From positions 124,001 through 188,000 of the forward strand of contig PZJY01000012.1 of the NCBI GenBank assembly GCA_031472005.1: 64,000 bases of DNA, written 5' to 3'. This document shows positions 1 through 10,155 of the stretch, piece by piece; the first letter of the stretch is position 1; each line of letters begins with the position of its first letter. The notes beneath the pieces were generated by a model. The model saw only the letters and a list, made by a program, of their open reading frames with translations, searched no databases and had not been told where the DNA came from. Source of the DNA: Tetracladium setigerum (Eukaryota > Ascomycota > Leotiomycetes > Helotiales). Made by a program: the position numbers and the translations under genes.

Positions 1-68
1 GACAAAGATTCTATATTAACCAGCAACACCCACATTCACCACACGCCAATCCAAATCTACACTTCAGC

Positions 69-1146
69 ATGACGGGATCTATTCGTTCAGTTCGTACTTT
101 CGACGCAACGCCGCAAAGATACGACCCCGTCGAGACCCCTCCATTAAAGGTTGGCAAACCACAGCTGGTCAACCACGCAGGTCGAAGTCAAGTCTCCCTC
201 ATCCAGCTTCCTCCCTCACCCGCAGACAGTGATTCGGAAAATATGCGAGGTCCTACAGAGCCAACGGCTGAGGAACGGCGTTTGACTAGGCCAATCGACC
301 GTGGAGCGCCAGGAGACGCGGCCATCTTCTCAGACAAAAAGACGCCAGAGCAGAAGGAGCTGGCGAAGAGGAAGAGTCAATATTATGGGGATGTGTTTGC
401 AAATCGGGAACCCACCATGTCTGCGCGAGAGCGGGTCTTTAGAGAATCTATGATTACGGCAGATATCAGAACAAATGTTATTGTGAGTTCTGCTCTATTC
501 CAATCATCGGTTCGTAGCTAACCATCTCCAGATTCAAGATGAATACACTTTTATAACTGACCTGTCCTATTGCCTCTCTGGCCGTTACCAACGCCCCGAA
601 TCCTGCATCGTCGTCACCGTTGTCCACTCAGCCTGCCTACTCTACGCCGGAAACTTTGATCCAGCATATACCATGACCATCACCGCCCTTCCCTCCCAAC
701 TACAGCCGGTTACAAATAAACGAAATGCACAACTGCTATCGAAGTCAATGGAGGAAGGCCTCGGGGTTGTTCCAGAGCGAGGTCTCATCAAGTTCATCCC
801 AGTCGCAGAAGAGAACCTTGCAACAGGAGGACAAACATTTGCAGGTGTAATCGACGAAATGGATAGACAAAGTGCGGTAGACAATGTCAATTTAAGGAGC
901 AATTTGTCGACGTCCCGAAGTGCAAAGCGACAGAGTACAAAATCGCTACGATCCAGAATCGGAAGCAATTTACCTACTCACGAGGAGAGGGTGACACCAA
1001 CATCGTCAAATTTTGATCAAAGCATCAACAATACCCCTCCATTACCAGCGATTCCTACCTCGCTGAGTACTTTGGATTTGAAAGCTGAGAAGGCGCAGAA
1101 GATGAGCAAGAGGAGGAGTTTCATGGCCGCTGTCTTTGGAAAATAA
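69..1146 (+). CDS. MIF-like (tautomerase-fold) protein with long disordered flanks
   Basis: Two exons, 69-482 and 532-1146 (intron 483-531, GTGAGT...CTAAC...CAG), give 342 aa. The central part, about residues 115-235, reads as a macrophage migration inhibitory factor (MIF) domain: strand TNVIIQDEYTF, then IVVTVVHSA, YTMTITALPSQ, a helix KRNAQLLSKSMEEGLGV and the strand RGLIKFIPV followed by EENLA. This is the order of the beta-alpha-beta repeats in MIF and dopachrome tautomerase. Family members normally use an N-terminal proline as catalytic base. Here the domain is internal, so no free Pro1 exists and tautomerase activity is doubtful. The N-terminal ~100 residues and the C-terminal ~100 residues are polar, Ser/Arg-rich and probably disordered. 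The frame is clean and the splice keeps phase 0. Function is unknown; a signalling or scaffold role is only a guess. Confidence 0.8.
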
Positions 1147-1841
1147 GCTCTGGAGAATTTGATACTAGTGTTTGCTTAGGCTTATGGAGAGTTGGATGGA
1201 CGGGGTGGCTGGGTTTTCCTGGATTTGAAGGCTTGGAGTTTTGCGGTGGCCAGGATGGGGACAGGAGTTGGAGACTACCACGGGGTCGGTTGGCCATCTA
1301 ATTATACTGTTGTATTGAATAAATCAAGTAGACCTGAATGCTGGGCAGAAGGGGTCAAGTATTTATTCAATTTTCCTACTCTCTTTTCTTGTTTTGGCTT
1401 GCAGCCTATTGCAGTTCATTGCATGTTTCATGAAAGCGCAAAGAAAGTCATTGCTGTACTCTTCTGTCACACTTCTGGTACTGAAACCATAGTAGTGATT
1501 CTCATTTTCGCAGGAGTAGCAAAAACTGGTTGAGTTTGCAATTCGGTAATCTCGCACCAGGAAGGAGCCATTTCTTAAAATTAAATAAAAATAATTACGC
1601 CTACTTCTATGAATACAATCAGGTAAATCCTCAAAGGCTGCAAAGAAAGTCTTCAATAATTGCACTTCCTACAAAGTTCCTTCTCATCCCACCGCCCACC
1701 GCCTCCCCAAAACAGCAACCCAAAAATGTTTCTGCAAGCGGCCGCACACCACCTCACCCCTCAACTCCATACATTTTTACCCCTCCAAAAACCACAATCC
1801 ATAACACAACACAACCCTCTTCTCTCCCTCGCTCCCTCAAA
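1147..1841. other. intergenic, 3' flank of MIF-like gene and 5' flank of EFM4
   Basis: No supported gene. Short open frames here are low-complexity. The last ~150 bases are C/A-rich, as expected for the 5' leader of the next gene. Confidence 0.6.
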
Positions 1842-2836
1842 ATGGCAGAACCTACACCCACATCCAAACCCTTACATCTTTCTCCCTCGCCACTAGGCAC
1901 AAAAGAATAGTACGTATTTCCCACCTACCCACCGGACAGACCCTCTTCCATTCCTCAATCTCCCCACCAACCCCTCCAAACCTCAAAAAGTTGCAACAAT
2001 CAACTGACTGCTACAGCTGGGACAATCTCTACACGACCGAAATCACCAACCACAGCCTCGATCCCACCGACGAAGGAACAATCTGGTTCGACGATTCACT
2101 GGCGGAAGACAAAGCCGTTTTATTTCTTGAACGGCAGATCCTTGGGGAAAAGGTGCTTGGTGAGGGCGTGGGAAGGGAGAATTGCACATTTTTGGATTTG
2201 GGGACGGGGAATGGACATTTTTTGTTTCGGTTGAGGGACGGGGAGGAGGATGAAGAGGATGAAGATAATGAAGAGGACGAGGATGACGAGAATGGGGAAA
2301 GGGAAGGGGCAGAAGGGAAAGTACCAAAGGAGGGAAAAGGCTGGAAAGGAAGAATGCTCGGAGTGGACTATTCCCTCAAAAGCATCGAATTCGCCCGCCG
2401 CATCGCCACTGACAAGAATTACGGCCCCCTATCCGCATCCACATCCACATCAACAGAGGAAACAAGATCAAGAGAAATCGAGTTCTCCCACTGGGACATC
2501 ATGACTTCATCCCCAACACCCATCCTCACCCCTCCCAACTCCCACGGCTGGGACGTCATCCTCGACAAAGGCACATTCGACGCCATCAGTCTTTCGGAGG
2601 AGGTAGACGAACACGGGAGGAGGATATGTGAGGGTTACAAGGAGAGAGTTGTGCCGTTGATGAGGGAAGGGGGGATCTTGTTGATTACGAGTTGTAATTG
2701 GACGGAGGAGGAGTTGGGCGGGTGGTTTGAGGGTGGTGCGTTGGAGAGGGTGGGAAGTGTGGAGTTTAAGAGTTTTAGTTTTGGGGGAAAGAAGGGACAG
2801 ACGATTAGTAGTGTTTGTTTTAGGAGGGTTGTATAG
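1842..2836 (+). CDS. EFM4: eEF1A lysine N-methyltransferase EFM4
   Basis: Exons 1842-1909 and 2017-2836 (intron 1910-2016, GTACGT...CTACAG) encode 295 aa. The splice joins GAA-TA to C-TGG, creating the diagnostic KEYWDNLY N-terminal motif of the EFM4/METTL10 family. SAM-binding motif I is FLDLGTGNGHFLFRL, and the acidic loop and motif II/III region include LGVDYS and DVILDKGTFDAIS. The family trimethylates or dimethylates a lysine of translation elongation factor 1A in the cytosol. Oddity: an Asp/Glu-rich run of about 25 residues sits just after motif I, where yeast-type proteins are compact; its DNA is a GAGGATGAAG-type repeat at 2243-2295. The ATG at 1842 is the only one giving the YWDNLY exon. 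Confidence is high for the family, slightly lower for the exact substrate. Confidence 0.9.
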
Positions 2837-2985
2837 AATTGGTGAAGTGGTTGGTGTAACAATGGAAGAAAACAAAAGACAAAAGACGACCAAAAAACAA
2901 TAACGACTCTAGAATTCAGAAGATATTGACTGGAACAAAGTATACCAGTTCAAATCTCTTTCCCTTTCCCTGCCAAAGGGAGGGG

Positions 2986-3002
2986 AAAAAAAAGTCAAAA
3001 AA
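2986..3002 (-). terminator. RNA polymerase III termination runs for tRNA-Ile
   Basis: On the minus strand, just past the tRNA 3' end, there is a run of six T (2997-3002) and then one of eight T (2986-2993), the usual Pol III stop signal. Confidence 0.8.
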
Positions 3003-3010
3003 GAAATCTT

Positions 3011-3156
3011 TGCTCAGTACGAGGGTCGAACTCGCGGCCTTGGCGTATTCATAAGAAGTTATGATATTAGCACCCTGAGATTTGAATTAGTATTGTATCT
3101 TAGATGATTCTTTGGAAGAGAAACTTACACGCTCTAACCAACTGAGCTAACCGAGC
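3011..3156 (-). tRNA. tRNA-Ile (anticodon AAU) with two introns, one of spliceosomal type
   Basis: Read on the minus strand, acceptor halves GCTCGGT (3156 downward) and ACTGAGC plus discriminator A (ending 3011) pair over 7 bp. The D arm is GCTC-AGTTGGTTA-GAGC and the T arm GCGAG-TTCGACC-CTCGT. The anticodon stem TGGTG/CGCCA and loop CTAATAA form only if two segments are removed. One is 3047-3064 (18 nt), at the canonical tRNA intron site after position 37. The other is 3075-3128 (54 nt), which starts GTAAGT, carries ACTAAT near its end and finishes CAG; it splits the anticodon stem between positions 27 and 28. The resulting 74-nt RNA closely matches the eukaryotic tRNA-Ile(AAU) consensus as I know it. 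A pseudogene is unlikely because every stem is intact. Confidence 0.9.
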
Positions 3157-3930
3157 TGTTTGAATTGAATTGAAAGGCAGCTGCTAATTTTCTGCTATAT
3201 GGGGCGCTGATGGGGTGGAAACCGGGAGGGGACAAGATCCATCCGTCACCTGAATCAATGTTTGCCCAGGGAGCATTTCGCACAAATATTATTCTTTCAG
3301 TACCTACGTTTACTTTTTGGTAGATAATCATTCGTTTTTTGGTTATGCGTTGCTTATTCTCTAGTTTCTTTACATGCATTGTAATTCTACAAGGTGTTTG
3401 CGATTTGTGTGTTTTCCTTGGCGGCCATGCGTTTTGGCACAACAGGAGCACCTTCTTTCACATTGTAGTCACGATTAATTGCCATCACTGATTTGTTCTA
3501 TCATTCTTTCATTCTTGATGCTGCCTGGGACTACTTGATAACTTTATCTAGAAAGCTTTTCTGTGCACGGAAAGTGAGCAAGTAGGCACGTTAACCACAA
3601 ACGACGCTTTCTTAGTGCAGGAGGTTTATGTGCTATAAAATATCAAGACTTGAAAAATGAAGTCTCGTGAGATATCACTTTCTGTTCTTTAGAAATTCTA
3701 GCTATATTCCATTTCTATTTGAGGTTCCCAGGGTAATTTATATAGATCATGTTGAGGTGCAAGAACAATTCACCTCCTCAGTTATTGAATTTCCCTTTCA
3801 GGTTAGACTGGTCGGTCAGTCACCACTTCAACCATATCGATCTCTCGACACCAGCGTCAAGTCTGAGTTTCGACATTTGACTTTGCGTGAACCAACCGAC
3901 TGGCTGCACCTTCCCTCGCACAACCGCACA
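3157..3930. other. intergenic, no gene seen
   Basis: AT-rich sequence upstream of the tRNA and of the coiled-coil gene. Open frames are short and lack recognisable content. The frame used by the next gene is open upstream of 3931 but has no better start. Confidence 0.5.
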
Positions 3931-5787
3931 ATGGAGAAGAAAGGGAATAAGATCAGGGCAGATCGGCCATCGGATCGCAGCAGCAACGACACTACCGGTG
4001 GATATAATGAGGACGACTTCAATGACTTTCTGCCGTCGACTTGGACGTCAAATATTGATTCGAGCACAACGGAAGTAAATTCAACGCTTGGAGATACAGT
4101 TGTGGGGATGCTGCACCCGAGACTAAATCTCTCTCGTCCTCCTCCTCGACGCTTGGAGATGCAGTTGATCATGATACTGCGCCTGAGGCTCAACTTATTT
4201 CATCCTCCTGCTCCTCGACGCTTCGGGATGCGGTTGATCAGGATCCTGCAGTCGAGACTCAACCTATCTCATCCTTCTCCTCCTCTATTGACCTCGTCAC
4301 GAAGAAGGAAATCTCTCAGACTGATGCAATCTCATCTGCGGAGGAGATCATCTCCTTGAGAGACGTAGTCAAGTGCCTTCTAGATGAGATCAAGATCAAA
4401 GACACAAGATTGGTGGATTCTGCGGAGAAGATCAAAACAGCCGAGAATAAGATCGGGTATGTACTTCTACATTCTTCTTCATTCGAATATTCGCTGACGA
4501 GGTCGTTATCACATAGGTCCATGACTAAAGCAATGGAGGAAAATCTTTCGAGTCTTCGTTGCCAACTCGAGAAAGAACACCGCAGCGAGTGTCGTGCATA
4601 CAAGGAACGGTGCAACTTAGCAGAAGCTCAGCTGCTAGATCTTGAACGATTTCGTAATTCTTACGAGGATCTCAAACTCAAGTTGGAAAGGGCAACGGAC
4701 AAGCATCTGGCAGACAAAGAGCATATCACCAGTCTTGAAGAGAGGCTGTTTAAAACACAAGCTGAAAGGAACAGGAGTACGACTATTTCTAAACATTGGC
4801 AAAAACAATGTTCGAATCTAGAAAACGACAAGAATTTTTTGAACGAACAACTTTTCTCTAGCCAGCAAACTGAGCGAGAGTCAGTACAACGTGAGTTGAC
4901 CTTGCAGTCAGAGAACGCCAGCCTGAAGGAGCAAGTCGCTCGGCAAACCTCTAATTCTAACCACTGGTACAACGAATGTTCGCGTCTTAAAAACGCCAAA
5001 ACTAATCTGAAACAACGACTTGTCTCTAGCCAGAAGTCCGAGTTACGCTCCATCCAAGATGGGTTGAGTCTTCAGTCAGAGAATGTTAGCCTCACACAGC
5101 AACTCGCTGCTGCCACGGTTGAGAGATACGACTTCGTAGCACAGCAGTCAGAGCTCGAAAAAGCCAAACAAGAATTGCAAGCACTGAGAACGAGTGCAGA
5201 GACAAGAGAGCCACTTGTCACAATCGGTGCAGCGATTAGACTTCGCTTCCTCGAGAATGGAAGAGAGACCGCGCTTGAGGTTCAACGCAGCGAGATGGAC
5301 TTCGAGACTATTGAAAATGGCAATGCTGCAGCACACAGAGGAAATTTTGCGGCAGATAGAGCTCTGTTCAATGCCGGATTCATCTCACAGGAGTCGAGAG
5401 ATGAAACGGAAAGGATTTTCGAGAAGCTTTATCAGATTAGCCCAGAAGGAGGTATCTACACACCAAATGGAACGAGGATCGTTAATTGTCGAGCAACACT
5501 TATGGTGTTGCAGCGAGCAAAAAACATGAATTATTGGCCGATTATAAGAGATAGATATAAAGACACCGAGAATGAGGTATTCAGACTACTTCGAACTTTT
5601 CTTTCAGATGACGAGATGGAAACAAGCGAAGAAGTCGAAGCATTGATCGCAAGGATGGAACAGCTGATTGATGAGGCTGTGCACATCGAGAGGGGGAGAA
5701 TCGGTCGATCAAGATACAGACAGCCGCTTGGTGAGTATTTGCTATTGTTAAGATTGTATGATGCCACTGACATTGCTAGCTGATTGA
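3931..5787 (+). CDS. coiled-coil protein, founder copy 1 of a dispersed uncharacterised family
   Basis: Exons 3931-4456, 4517-5730 and 5780-5787 (introns GTATGT...ATAG and GTGAGT...CTAG) give 582 aa once one G is added to the run at 4104-4107. Without that base the frame breaks between STLGDTVV and GDAAPETK. Residues ~50-115 hold three imperfect copies of a SSTLGDAVDxDxAPE-type repeat; the shortened G run is in the first copy, and the other two copies show the length it should have. Residues ~130-400 are a long heptad coiled coil with internal repeats (HWQKQCSNLEN, HWYNECSRLKN). The C-terminal ~170 residues carry the family signature: IRxRxLE, then GNxAxHxGxxxAD. The same signature occurs at 35.6 kb and 38.7 kb. 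No known domain is recognised and no function can be assigned. The ATG at 3931 follows a short pyrimidine-poor leader and is the first in frame. Confidence 0.65.
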
Positions 5788-6710
5788 GATGGTTGGCCCA
5801 CTTTGCTGCTGATGGAGGAAATAGACATCGTTTCTTCGCAGCTTTACGACTCCCAAATTTCGTCAGAACTCGAGGCCTAGAGTTTGAGTTGGTCCAAACT
5901 GTTGAGAACTGTTGATGTTTTCGTGCTTGTGATGAGAGTGGGAATCTTTCGACACAAACGCCTTGAAAAATCATGCCACAAGTGGCCTTTATTCAAACTT
6001 CTTGCAAGTTTTGCTGTAGTAATATTGAGCCATTAGCTCCTGAAATCTCACCAGATCAGTCGTTACTTATATTAAACTTCTCACTGGTCGGAAACATTCC
6101 TCAAAATCATTACCAATTCTGGTTTTTTGTGGACTTCACGGAGGTTTTCTTTGAATTCGGTTATTTGTTTTGCAGTGCTTGGCTGGATGCTACTCCATCA
6201 CTTACTTTGGCGAGTTGCCACAGATATCACTTAGATTTTCAGACTTCTATTTTCTCTCCTTCGTCTATACATTCGGTTTTATCGCATGCAATTGCGTGTG
6301 CTTCACCCCAAAGTCTTGGGGGTTGCCTTAGAGAGTGTGTTATGCTTTCTTGTTTGTTTCCGTCCTCTTTCAATACTCCATGCGAATGAATGCATCCGAG
6401 CACAAGCCTGTTTTGGAACACTCTAATTTTTTCAAAGCAAAAGTTCGGGATCCTCGACACGCCCAGTGATTTTCTTGTTGGACCGTTTAAGTTTTTGGAT
6501 TGAAGTTTGCTGACTATATTGGCTCTCGAATACTGTTGTGTTTTCCTGTTGTTGATATAAAAAGCTTGGCGGTTCACTTTCTCGCTTGTCGTTACCTCAC
6601 TTCCTAATATCTGCCGTCCTCAAGATTCCATCTCCAAGCAACATCTCTGATCTAATCAAAAGCCTTCCAAATAACTTTCCATCCAAGAACGACACCTCAT
6701 CCTCGCAAAG
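5788..6710. other. intergenic, no gene seen
   Basis: AT-rich spacer between two coiled-coil genes. A 138-codon plus-strand open frame at 5973-6389 is hydrophobic but has no recognisable domain and no splice support. The last ~100 bases look like the leader of the next gene (C/A-rich, ending CAAAG before ATG). Confidence 0.5.
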
Positions 6711-7479
6711 ATGGCTGAACAAAGCTTGATCGAGAAGGAAGTCGAGCGCGACTTTGCACAAGACACTGAACGCGCAGTGGAGAGATTGGCGAACGGTACG
6801 TCAACATCTTCTCCCCTGCCAGTCACAAGTTAGAACTGACTGATAAAATTTAGGAATGGATCGCTTGGGTCTGCGAGTTTCTCCAGATGCCACCACCTCT
6901 GCCAATATGGCTCTCCGACAGGACGGGCATCAATCATCCTCGGTCATCGACGCCTTAGCTGTGCCATCCCAAACAAACCTCCCATCCGAGTTTCAAGCAC
7001 AAGGAAAGATAGAAGGCATCGCGGCTAATTCTCCTAATTCTCAACCATGCCGCGTCGGGATTGAGATGGCTTTCCGTGGCATGTTTACTCAATTCGCTGG
7101 GGAGTACAAGGCCAAGATCCTGCATCTCGCCAACGAAAACAGCAATCTTCAAAGCCAGCTCCAGTCTGAGATACAGGGCAGACGTGAAGATCGCATGGAA
7201 CTGCAGGATTATGACGGCAAGTTTGCGGTGGTTACCAAGCAGAATAAGGAGTTGTCTTTCATGTATGGCTGGTTGAAGAAGCGATTGGCTGAGGAGATTG
7301 TCGAGAGGGTTGGCTACGAGGCGGTGCTCCATGAGATTTTCCCTGAATCTGTACGTGCAGTTGAGGAGCTTCGGGAATTGTTGAAGGCTAAGACTGAGGA
7401 GAATGAGAAGTATGCAGCTGAGAATGCCATGCTCAAGGCAGTGTTGTTTGAGGGCTTCGTGAATGAGGAAGGAGCATAA
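6711..7479 (+). CDS. small coiled-coil hypothetical protein
   Basis: Exon 1 is 6711-6795 and exon 2 is 6854-7479; the intron 6796-6853 begins GTACGT and ends TTTAG, and joins G to GA in phase. The product is about 236 aa. The N-terminal helix is charged (MAEQSLIEKEVERDF). A polar linker follows, and residues ~120-225 form a heptad coiled coil (LANENSNLQSQLQSE and ELRELLKAKTEENEKYAAEN). No catalytic motif is seen. It lies next to the coiled-coil family member above but lacks its C-terminal GNxAxHxG signature, so relationship is not supported. The clean frame and canonical intron support a real gene. Confidence 0.6.
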
Positions 7480-8665
7480 TGAACTGGTATAACGAACTGG
7501 TATAACATACTGCAACAACGAAGGAATGTCGAATAAGTAAGACATGAAAATTCACTTTAATATATCGTTTTTTCTTCTTTTTTTCTGTTGCAGGGTCGGG
7601 AAGTGTGCTCGCCGTTTCGGTCTAGGCACGAATTCTCCCCCTCAGCTCACTCTCTCCTCATCTATCTCACCCGAGCAGCCAGTATAGTCCCTAAGCATTG
7701 CCAAACTGGCAGGCGTTGTATAAGTTTTTAATATTTGAAGCCCGGTCTTCCCATTTTTCCTTTGATGATGATGCAATTCTGGGTGCACGCAGACGTCGAG
7801 AACTATGGGGAACTTGTTGCAGGCACTGGTAACACTTTGGATTGCATGTTATAAGCGAGCAAAATGATGCAGTGTATCTCTGTATCGCGATGTCTTTTAC
7901 TTCTCTCCCTAGTCTAAACTAACCTCACCTCCACAGCCCTCGTAGTCCCCAAGGAGGAAATGGTCGCAGGAATCCAGAAACACACACACAGCTCAGAATC
8001 CCAGCTCCCAAAAACTCCATCTCAAGTCAAGAAATTCTGATGCACTTTACTTTGCTTCTCATTGGCATGATCTTGTATTTCGGTATCGTATAGCACATTC
8101 CATCTATCTTCAGCCACTGTATGTCTTGTACTAAAATACAAGTGCCACAATGCCGCACAGCGGGGTATCTTTCCTTTCTTTCCTTCCATCCATCCATCTT
8201 AACCTTCACGCCGCCACCACCACCTTCCCACCTTCCCATCCATCCTTCCCAAACACACCAAAGCTCGAGAAAAAAAAGCTACGCATTTCCGTCCTTCCTT
8301 CCATCCATCCCTCCTTTACCCCCAAACCAAACAGCCCATCAATCCGTCCATCCATATGTTCCATCGTTGGGTATGTATACTCATTCCTTTCTAAAGTCGT
8401 GGGAGATTTTCCTTTCAAACAAGACCAAAAAGACGTCCATAATGTGCATGAATCCGCGAAGGAAAGGGAAAAAAGGGTCAGGCAACGCTTTTGTCTTGTC
8501 CACCTCCCAAATACAACCTCCCCTTTGCCATTTATTGTACAACCCAGCCCACGCGCCATCTAGTCTATCCCCGCCATGTCTGGTATCACAACCCTCAAAC
8601 GCCTAACCGAAAGATAAATCCCATAAGTTCCACCTTCCAGCACAAAGTGAAGAACGAGTTTCACT
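7480..8665. other. intergenic with TCCATCCATC-type microsatellite
   Basis: From about 8160 to 8360 the sequence is C/T-rich with clusters of CCAT/CCTT tetranucleotides, for example 8185-8197. Open frames here come from that bias and are not supported as genes. The rest is featureless. Confidence 0.6.
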
Positions 8666-10155
8666 TTATGCCATAATCTCAATCCGCTCGATTGCAACTC
8701 TCAAATCCCTCCCCACCTCCTCGCTACTGAGCACCTGCATACAGCTCCCACACGCACTCACACAACACCACGTACACTTCCATCTGGTCTCCGTATCCCT
8801 CTTCCCACAAACCATGCATGCCACCGGACATAAATTGTTCCTCAATCCCCGCATCAGCTTGTGCGATTGATAGCAGTCAAGTTGGACATTTGAGAGTGGC
8901 AAGGCAGGAATAACTGTATCCGGGGGAAGAAGAGCTTGGGTGGGAAGTGTAGGAAAGTGAGCATTGGAGAAAGATTGTCTGTCGGTGCGTTTTCGGTCGG
9001 TACTGTTTGAGGAGGCCGAGTTAGGTGTTGGGAGAGCTTTGTCGATTGGTGACGAGGATGACATGACAGGTGAGTTCTTGAGAGAGTTATCATTGGAAAG
9101 GAGGATATGTGATGCATCTGGTGGATTTGGTTGAGGCGATCGAATGGTGATTGTCTCGCTTGCTTCCCGAGAGGCTTTGATTGTGGGGGCCTGGAGTGTG
9201 GAGGAGCTGTCGCTGTCATTGAGGAGGTTGTTAAGCAGGGAGAGGGCGCTGCGAGAATCGGAACGGACGGGGATACGTGGGGAATGGAGGAGGTTTCTTC
9301 TGGTGGTGTATCCGGAGAGCGAGGTGAAAGGGCTTTGCGTGGTAGATCTAAGGTGCGTTTGTCTAGCTTCCTCCCTCGATCATCTGCACTTATGGACTCT
9401 GGTGTCGGCGGTCGATTGGCGTATTCATCTTTGCTGGAGCGGAAAGGAGGAGATCGCGAGGCCCTGTCCTTTAGTTTCGATATCTTTCCTCCCATGAATT
9501 CGGGTTCTGTTGTCGTTTGTGCTGGGACAGGCTTTCGAGTGGGAGGTTGCGTGTTGGAGCGAGGGAGGTGAGGTAGGGCTGACTTGGGTGGTTCTTTCCT
9601 TGGAGGCGAGGCTGTAGATCCGTTGCTTCGGTCGAGCTTGAGTTCGTCAAAGTGGAGGCTCCTGTCACTTTTGGTAGAGCGTCTCTTCCACAATGCCGGC
9701 TCGCCGTTTTGGAGCGCATGAATGGTAGTTGTTGGACTTGCCAGCGGTTCGGTGAAGGGATCTGGAGTTTTGTTCTCTCGTGCCCGATCTTGATTGTCTT
9801 TTGGTGGGATAATGGGTGGAGTATCAATTGGAAGGGTTGTCGCAGTTGTTGCACTTGTTGCACTTGTCACAGTCGTCGCAGTGTTTGAAGTGTGCGTGCT
9901 CGACGAGTCCACGGCCGAACTGCTGGTGCCGGAAGCTGTTCGTGGGACGGTAGGGAATTGCGAGAACATTGGAGAATTTGTTGCTCTTGCTAATGCTGCG
10001 GAAAGTGCTCGTTGGTCTGCGGTCATTCCCAGCGCCTTTCTCGGTATGGCTTTAGGAAGCGGCGGCAGCGACAATTTCGAGGCTGGAATGGGAGGTAGAG
10101 GCGAGAATTGAGAGGTAGAAGTTGTCGACAGAGCTGGAGACTTCGCGGCGACCAT
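8666..10155 (-). CDS. Ser/Pro-rich protein with C-terminal cysteine (zinc) cluster
   Basis: One exon of 496 aa if a single base is restored at the CCC run 9373-9375 (GGG on the coding strand). Before the break the frame gives SISADDRG, and after it the other frame continues SALSLLNNLLNDSDSS without stops to the end. Residues 1-400 are disordered, rich in Ser, Thr, Pro and charged residues. The last ~70 residues are conserved-looking: CPVACMVC, then RWKCTWCCVSACGSC, three CxxC-like pairs likely to bind zinc. I recognise this as a fungal cysteine-cluster tail but not a named domain. The start at 10155 is the first ATG giving the long frame; an upstream in-frame exon cannot be excluded. Function unknown. 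Confidence 0.65.

Noticed and set aside
2943..2962. Second tRNA upstream of tRNA-Ile (GTTCAAATC-like box)
   Set aside because: No acceptor stem, D arm or anticodon arm can be folded around it.
8160..8360. CRISPR-like or satellite array
   Set aside because: Repeats are short C/T tetranucleotides with no spacers or fixed unit; a plain microsatellite, and the genome is fungal.
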